45,519 nt of DNA from Oscillospiraceae bacterium (GTDB lineage: Bacteria > Bacillota > Clostridia > Oscillospirales > Oscillospiraceae): positions 1 through 45,519 of the forward strand of contig JAFQCV010000019.1 of NCBI GenBank assembly GCA_017416325.1, written 5' to 3'. Shown piece by piece: positions 41,618 to 45,519 of the stretch; position 1 is the first letter of the stretch; every line of letters begins with the position of its first letter. The position numbers and the translations under genes are program-made. The notes under the pieces were generated by a model. That model saw only the letters and a program-made list of their open reading frames with translations, did no database searches and was not told the origin of the DNA.

Positions 41618-41800
41618 CCTGCCAATTCCCGTTTATCGGGCAGGCGGTGCCTGCCAATGGATAATGAAAAATGTATAATGGATAATGAAGGAGTCGCCTT
41701 CGGCGACATACTTAAAATCATTTTCGAAGAAAATACCACAATTGTCAATTATCAATTATCCATTATTCATTCGTGCGTCAGCACGATAAATGGCAATTTT
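41618..41800. repeat. Composite palindromic element, family R2 (copy a)
   Basis: Outer ends TGCCAATTCCCGTTTATCGG and CGATAAATGGCAATTTTA resemble R1 ends. The inner core (about 41653-41770) has GGATAATGAAAAATG and GTATAATGGATAATG on one side and CAATTATCAATTATCCATTA on the other, around a GTCGCC-TTC-GGCGAC mini-hairpin and an ATTTTCGAAGAAAAT palindrome. A core of the same type occurs inverted at 45363-45519. Confidence 0.8.
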
Positions 41801-41829
41801 ACGAATTTGTTCCTGTTAAGGAGTTTTTT

Positions 41830-43101
41830 ATGATCCAAACCCTTTCCCTCGCTCCGGGCATCACCCTCCGGGGCTGCACCGACGGCCGGTTTAAGCAAAG
41901 TGTCCTCAGCATCCAGTTCGTCCGGACTATGCGCCGGGAGGAGGCCGCACAGAACGCTTTGATTCCCGCTGTGCTTTTGCGCGGCTGCCGGGCCTACCCG
42001 GATCTGCGGACCATTACCGCCCGGCTGGATGATCTGTACGGCGCCGGCATCAGCGCTCTGGTACGCCGGATCGGCGACTATCAAACCACCGGTCTTAGCT
42101 GCGCCTTTATCAATGACCGTTTCGCTATGGCTGGCGATACCATTCTTGAGCCAATGGCAAAGCTGCTGCAGCAACTGCTGCTGGAGCCTGTGTGCCAAGG
42201 GGATGGCTTTTGCGAGGCTTTTGTAGAAAGTGAAAAGAAAAATCTCATCTGCTCCCTGGAAGCAGAGCGCAACGATAAACGCGCCTACGCCGGCGCCCAG
42301 CTGCTGCGGACCATGTGCCGGGAGGATTCCTTCGGGATCCCCCGGCTGGGTACCCCCGAGGCGGTAGCCGCCATTGACCCGGTATCTTTGATGGCCCATT
42401 ACCGAAAGATCCTGAAAGAAAGCCCTGTGGAGATCTTCTACGCCGGCGGCACTTCCCTGTCCCAGGTTGCCCAAGCTCTTTCACCGCTTTTCTCTGAGAT
42501 GGACAGATGTTATGTTAACCTCCCTGTCCAAACCCCCTTTCGGGATGCGCCCACCCAGGCTCTGCGGACGGAGGAAATGGAGGTTGCCCAGGCCAAGCTG
42601 TGTATGGGCTTTGTGACGCCCATCACCAACCGCCACGAGGATTTTGCTGCCATGCAGGTATTCAACACCCTGTTTGGCAGCGGTCAAAGCTGCAAGCTGT
42701 TCCAAACCGTCCGGGAGAAGCTGTCCCTGTGCTACAGCATCGGCTCCGGCTACTACAGTTCCAAGGGCATCGTGACGGTCTGCGCCGGCATCGACAGCCG
42801 GGATATGGAAAAAACCCGGGATCAGATCCTGCGGCTGCTGCAAGACTGCCGGGACGGGCGCATTACCCAGGAAGAACTGGAAGCCGCCAAGCTTTCTCTC
42901 ATCAGCGGTCTGCAAACGGTCCATGATTCCCCCGGTGCCATGGAGGGCTATTACGCCACCGCTGCCCTCAGCGGTCTTGCCCTGTCTCCGGAGGCCTACA
43001 TGCAGGCTGTGGAAGCCGTTACCGCCCAGGCTGTGGCGGCGGCGGCTGGGACGGTGCAGCTGCATACCACCTATTTCTTAAAGGAGGTGGGTTCATGCTG
43101 A
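41830..43101 (+). CDS. yfmF: M16-family peptidase-like protein YfmF
   Basis: 423-residue non-catalytic M16-like partner. The N-terminal M16 half lacks a HxxEH zinc motif: its place reads LLRGCRAYPDL. The second half has the usual MGFVTPI, LFGSGQSCKLFQTVREK (about 279-295) and LCYSIGSGY. In Bacillus the YfmF/YfmH pair is linked to 5-aminopentanol modification of EF-P; the precise role is not settled. ATG at 41830 is chosen by TAAGGAG. It overlaps the next gene by seven bases, so stoichiometric expression is expected. Confidence 0.88.
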   Translation: MIQTLSLAPGITLRGCTDGRFKQSVLSIQFVRTMRREEAAQNALIPAVLLRGCRAYPDLRTITARLDDLYGAGISALVRRIGDYQTTGLSCAFINDRFAMAGDTILEPMAKLLQQLLLEPVCQGDGFCEAFVESEKKNLICSLEAERNDKRAYAGAQLLRTMCREDSFGIPRLGTPEAVAAIDPVSLMAHYRKILKESPVEIFYAGGTSLSQVAQALSPLFSEMDRCYVNLPVQTPFRDAPTQALRTEEMEVAQAKLCMGFVTPITNRHEDFAAMQVFNTLFGSGQSCKLFQTVREKLSLCYSIGSGYYSSKGIVTVCAGIDSRDMEKTRDQILRLLQDCRDGRITQEELEAAKLSLISGLQTVHDSPGAMEGYYATAALSGLALSPEAYMQAVEAVTAQAVAAAAGTVQLHTTYFLKEVGSC

Positions 43102-44360
43102 CGGCTTATCCCCGTTTGGACACAACACTTTACCGCCATCGGCTGGAAAACGGCCTGCAGGTGCTGATCAATCCGCGCCCCGGCTTTACCAAGACCTTGG
43201 CATACTTTGCCACAGGCTACGGTTCTGTCCACAACCAATTTATTTTGGATGGGCAGACCCACAGCGTGCCTGCCGGTATCGCCCATTTCTTGGAACACAA
43301 GCTGTTTGAGCTGCCGGACACCGATGTGACCGCACGGCTTTCCGCCTTGGGCGCCCATGTCAACGCCTTTACCAGCTACGATATGACGGCCTATTACGTG
43401 CTTTGCACCGGACATTTTTACGAAAGTCTACGGCTGCTGCTGGAATTTGTCAGCACCCCCTACTTCCCGGAAGAAAGTGTAAAACGGGAGCTGGGCATTA
43501 TCGATCAGGAGATCGGGATGCACGCCGACTCCCCGGACAGTCGGGTCTTTGAGAACCTGATGCAGGCGATGTATCAGAAATTCCCCATCCGGCAGCCTAT
43601 TTTAGGCACTTCTGACAGCATCCGGGACATCACACCGGAAAATCTGACGCTCTGCCACAGGGCTTTTTACGATCCGTCCAACATGGTGCTGAGCATCGTG
43701 GGTGATGTAGACCCGGAACAGGTCCTTTCCGTGATCCGAAAGGTTCTGGGCAGCGAAACGCGGACAGCCGGCGAAAAATGCCGGGAGGAAACCGAGCCTG
43801 TCTCCTGCTTCCAGCCCCGGAGCTTAGACAAAATGGAGATCTCCATGCCCACCTTCCTCCTTGGCTTCAAATGGGGGCGCCTGGCCAATTCCCAAGAGAG
43901 TATCCGGCTGGAGGTCATTGGCGATCTGGCTTCGGAAGCTTTGTTCGGGGAATCCTCAGAGCTTTATCTTTCCCTGTATGACCAAGGCCTTATCGACGGC
44001 TCTTTCGGCGGTGGCTTTGAGGTTGCGGACGACCGGGCGATGCTGGTCTGCGGCGGGGACAGCGACGATCCCCAGGCCGTTTTTGACGCGGTTTTGACCC
44101 AGGCGGAAAAGCTTTCCCAAACCGGCATCGACGAGACCGCTTTTCTGCGAATGAAGCGCAGCGCCCTGGGCCGCCGAATTCGAGACCTGGACAGCTTTGA
44201 CAGCACCTGCTTCCGGCTGTGCGCCTATGCTTTGTCGGATTTTGATTATTTTACATTTCCGGAAATTTATGACCAGGTGACCCGGGAGGATGTGCGGCAG
44301 TTTCTGCTGGCTCTGACGGATCGCAGCCGCTGGTCGATCTCTGTCATTGAACCACTCTGA
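43095..44360 (+). CDS. yfmH: M16-family zinc peptidase YfmH
   Basis: 421-residue active partner. The zinc motif HFLEH (about 64-68) is intact with a downstream Glu (ELGIIDQEIGMH, about 134-145). NAFTSYDMTAYY and GTSDSIRDIT are typical of the YfmH/AlbF group. The second half forms the usual inactive M16 lobe. AAAGGAGGTG ribosome binding site lies inside yfmF. lgt follows 17 nt later. Confidence 0.9.
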   Translation: MLTAYPRLDTTLYRHRLENGLQVLINPRPGFTKTLAYFATGYGSVHNQFILDGQTHSVPAGIAHFLEHKLFELPDTDVTARLSALGAHVNAFTSYDMTAYYVLCTGHFYESLRLLLEFVSTPYFPEESVKRELGIIDQEIGMHADSPDSRVFENLMQAMYQKFPIRQPILGTSDSIRDITPENLTLCHRAFYDPSNMVLSIVGDVDPEQVLSVIRKVLGSETRTAGEKCREETEPVSCFQPRSLDKMEISMPTFLLGFKWGRLANSQESIRLEVIGDLASEALFGESSELYLSLYDQGLIDGSFGGGFEVADDRAMLVCGGDSDDPQAVFDAVLTQAEKLSQTGIDETAFLRMKRSALGRRIRDLDSFDSTCFRLCAYALSDFDYFTFPEIYDQVTREDVRQFLLALTDRSRWSISVIEPL

Positions 44361-44377
44361 TCAAGGAGGTTACTTTT

Positions 44378-45298
44378 ATGCTAAACCCATATACCGAAAT
44401 TTCCTTCCCCGCCCTTGGTATCCAATGGAATCCGGCGCGTTCCTTCTCCATTGGGCCTTTGACCATGCATTATTACGGTCTGATCATCGCCCTGGGCTTG
44501 GTGCTGGCGGTACTGTACGGCTGGAAGCGCAGCCGTCAGTTCGGCATCAAACAGGACGACATTCTGGACGGTGTGCTGATCGTAGTACCCATCGCCCTGA
44601 TCTGCGCCCGGCTGTACTACTGCTTCTTCCGGTGGAATGACGGTGGTTATGCTGAAAATCCCATCAGTATTCTGTATGTCTGGGAGGGCGGCCTTGCCAT
44701 CTACGGCGGTGTGCTGGGGGCTGTTGCTGCCATCGCGGTATTCTGCCTGGTTAAAAAGATCAACCTGCCGGCGCTGCTGGATCTGGTGTTCCTTGGCTTT
44801 TTGATCGGCCAGTCTATCGGCCGCTGGGGCAACTTCTTTAACCGGGAAGCCTTTGGCGAAGAAACAGATTCTTTCCTGCGGATGGGACTGCTGAACAGCT
44901 CCACCGGACAGGTGGAATATCACCACCCCACTTTCCTGTATGAATCGGTTTGGAATGCCATCGGCTTTGTACTGCTGCACTTCCTGTCCAAAAAGCGCAA
45001 GTATGACGGACAGATCGCTTTGGGTTACTGCGCCTGGTACGGTCTTGGCCGCGCCATTATCGAAGGCTTACGGACGGACAGCCTGTATATCGGCAATACC
45101 AACTTGCGGGTCAGCCAGCTGCTGGCTGCCTTAAGCTGCGTGGTTGCGGTGGCTGTGCTTCTGTTTATGACCTTCAAGCGCCACAATCGAGAGAACCTCT
45201 ATGTCAACCGGGTAGTCCTCACGGAAGAAGATGACGAAGAAGTTGAAGAAACGGAAGAAGCCGTAGAAACCGTAGAAACCGCAGAAACGGAAGAATAA
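44378..45298 (+). CDS. lgt: Prolipoprotein diacylglyceryl transferase
   Basis: Transfers diacylglycerol from phosphatidylglycerol to the lipobox cysteine of prolipoproteins; 306 residues. Seven membrane helices. The H-x-YG region is HYYGLIIALG (about 31-40), and the Lgt signature GQSIGRWGNFFNREAFG lies at about 148-164. YESVWN and GLGRAIIEGLRTDS also match. The C-terminal ~25 residues are a Glu/Thr/Val low-complexity tail in the cytoplasm. AAGGAGG ribosome binding site. The lipoprotein at 10259 is an obvious substrate. Confidence 0.95.
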   Translation: MLNPYTEISFPALGIQWNPARSFSIGPLTMHYYGLIIALGLVLAVLYGWKRSRQFGIKQDDILDGVLIVVPIALICARLYYCFFRWNDGGYAENPISILYVWEGGLAIYGGVLGAVAAIAVFCLVKKINLPALLDLVFLGFLIGQSIGRWGNFFNREAFGEETDSFLRMGLLNSSTGQVEYHHPTFLYESVWNAIGFVLLHFLSKKRKYDGQIALGYCAWYGLGRAIIEGLRTDSLYIGNTNLRVSQLLAALSCVVAVAVLLFMTFKRHNRENLYVNRVVLTEEDDEEVEETEEAVETVETAETEE

Positions 45299-45308
45299 TC
45301 CCTTTCCC

Positions 45309-45340
45309 GCCGGCAGGCTTTCCAGCCTGCCGGCACTTTT
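45309..45340 (+). terminator. Terminator after lgt
   Basis: A perfect 10-bp stem (45309-45318 / 45325-45334, loop TTTCCA) followed by ACTTTT. Confidence 0.85.
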
Positions 45341-45362
45341 GCAATCATTACACGACGGTTGT

Positions 45363-45519
45363 TGCCAATTCCCGTTTATCGGGCTGATGCCCGAATGGAT
45401 AATTGATAATTGATAATGGATAATTGTGGTATTTCCTTCGGAAATGATTTAAAATCGTCGCCTTTGGCGACACAATCATTATCCATTATACATTTTCCAT
45501 TATCCATTGGCAGGCGCAG
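45363..45519. repeat. Composite palindromic element, family R2 (copy b, cut by window end)
   Basis: Begins TGCCAATTCCCGTTTATCGG like 41618-41800. The core runs in the opposite direction: AATGGATAATTGATAATTG, TTTCCTTCGGAAA, GTCGCC-TTT-GGCGAC, then ATTATCCATTATACATTT and CCATTATCCATTGGCAGGC. The right end lies beyond the window. Confidence 0.78.

Overview
The window looks like chromosome of a GC-rich, strictly anaerobic Clostridia bacterium of the Oscillospiraceae/Ruminococcaceae type, probably gut-associated and with acetogenic capacity. This is inferred from gene content: a Wood-Ljungdahl formate/folate cluster, CODH/ACS genes, a clostridial set of purine genes, YfmF/YfmH, RicT and a CBS/DRTGG pyrophosphatase. 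Strong Shine-Dalgarno sequences and abundant small palindromic intergenic repeats fit the same group. No rRNA, tRNA, phage, transposase or CRISPR array was found.

Layout. 1-3367: formate-THF ligase (5' end cut by the window), methenyl-THF cyclohydrolase FchA and FolD. 3965-7608: a heterodimeric ABC exporter. 7609-9371: a hairpin array, a repeat, a THF riboswitch and a folate ECF S component. 9542-10177: a His-rich metal-binding protein and a CooT-like nickel protein. 10259-12079: an orphan solute-binding lipoprotein. 12378-13580 (minus): an SLH/cadherin-like surface protein. 13758-14333: xanthine phosphoribosyltransferase. 14485-26571: a ZTP riboswitch followed by purE-purC-purF-purM-purN-purO-purH(AICAR transformylase)-[four-helix-bundle gene]-purD-purL. 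26624-27471 (minus): two small membrane proteins, one VanZ-like. 27717-32628: CODH, CooC and acetyl-CoA synthase. 32823-37691: asparaginase, regulated pyrophosphatase, HolB and RicT. 38052-41475 (minus): CapA-like protein, putative glycoside hydrolase and PrmA. 41830-45298: YfmF, YfmH and Lgt.

How it fits together. Much of the window concerns one-carbon and folate chemistry. Fhs makes 10-formyl-THF, FchA and FolD carry it towards methylene-THF, PurN and PurH consume 10-formyl-THF, and CODH/ACS is where the methyl branch would end. Two riboswitches report folate state: THF in front of the folate transporter and ZTP in front of the purine operon. Nickel-handling proteins (His-rich, CooT-like, CooC) fit the Ni enzymes CODH and ACS.

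The most unusual points are: a PurF that keeps its Fe-S and PRPP motifs but lacks the N-terminal glutaminase cysteine; a FolD lacking the cyclohydrolase Lys and Gln next to FchA; a four-helix-bundle gene carried inside an inverted-repeat element that also occurs empty in the same operon; and tandem arrays of tiny hairpins separated by GATAT-type spacers.
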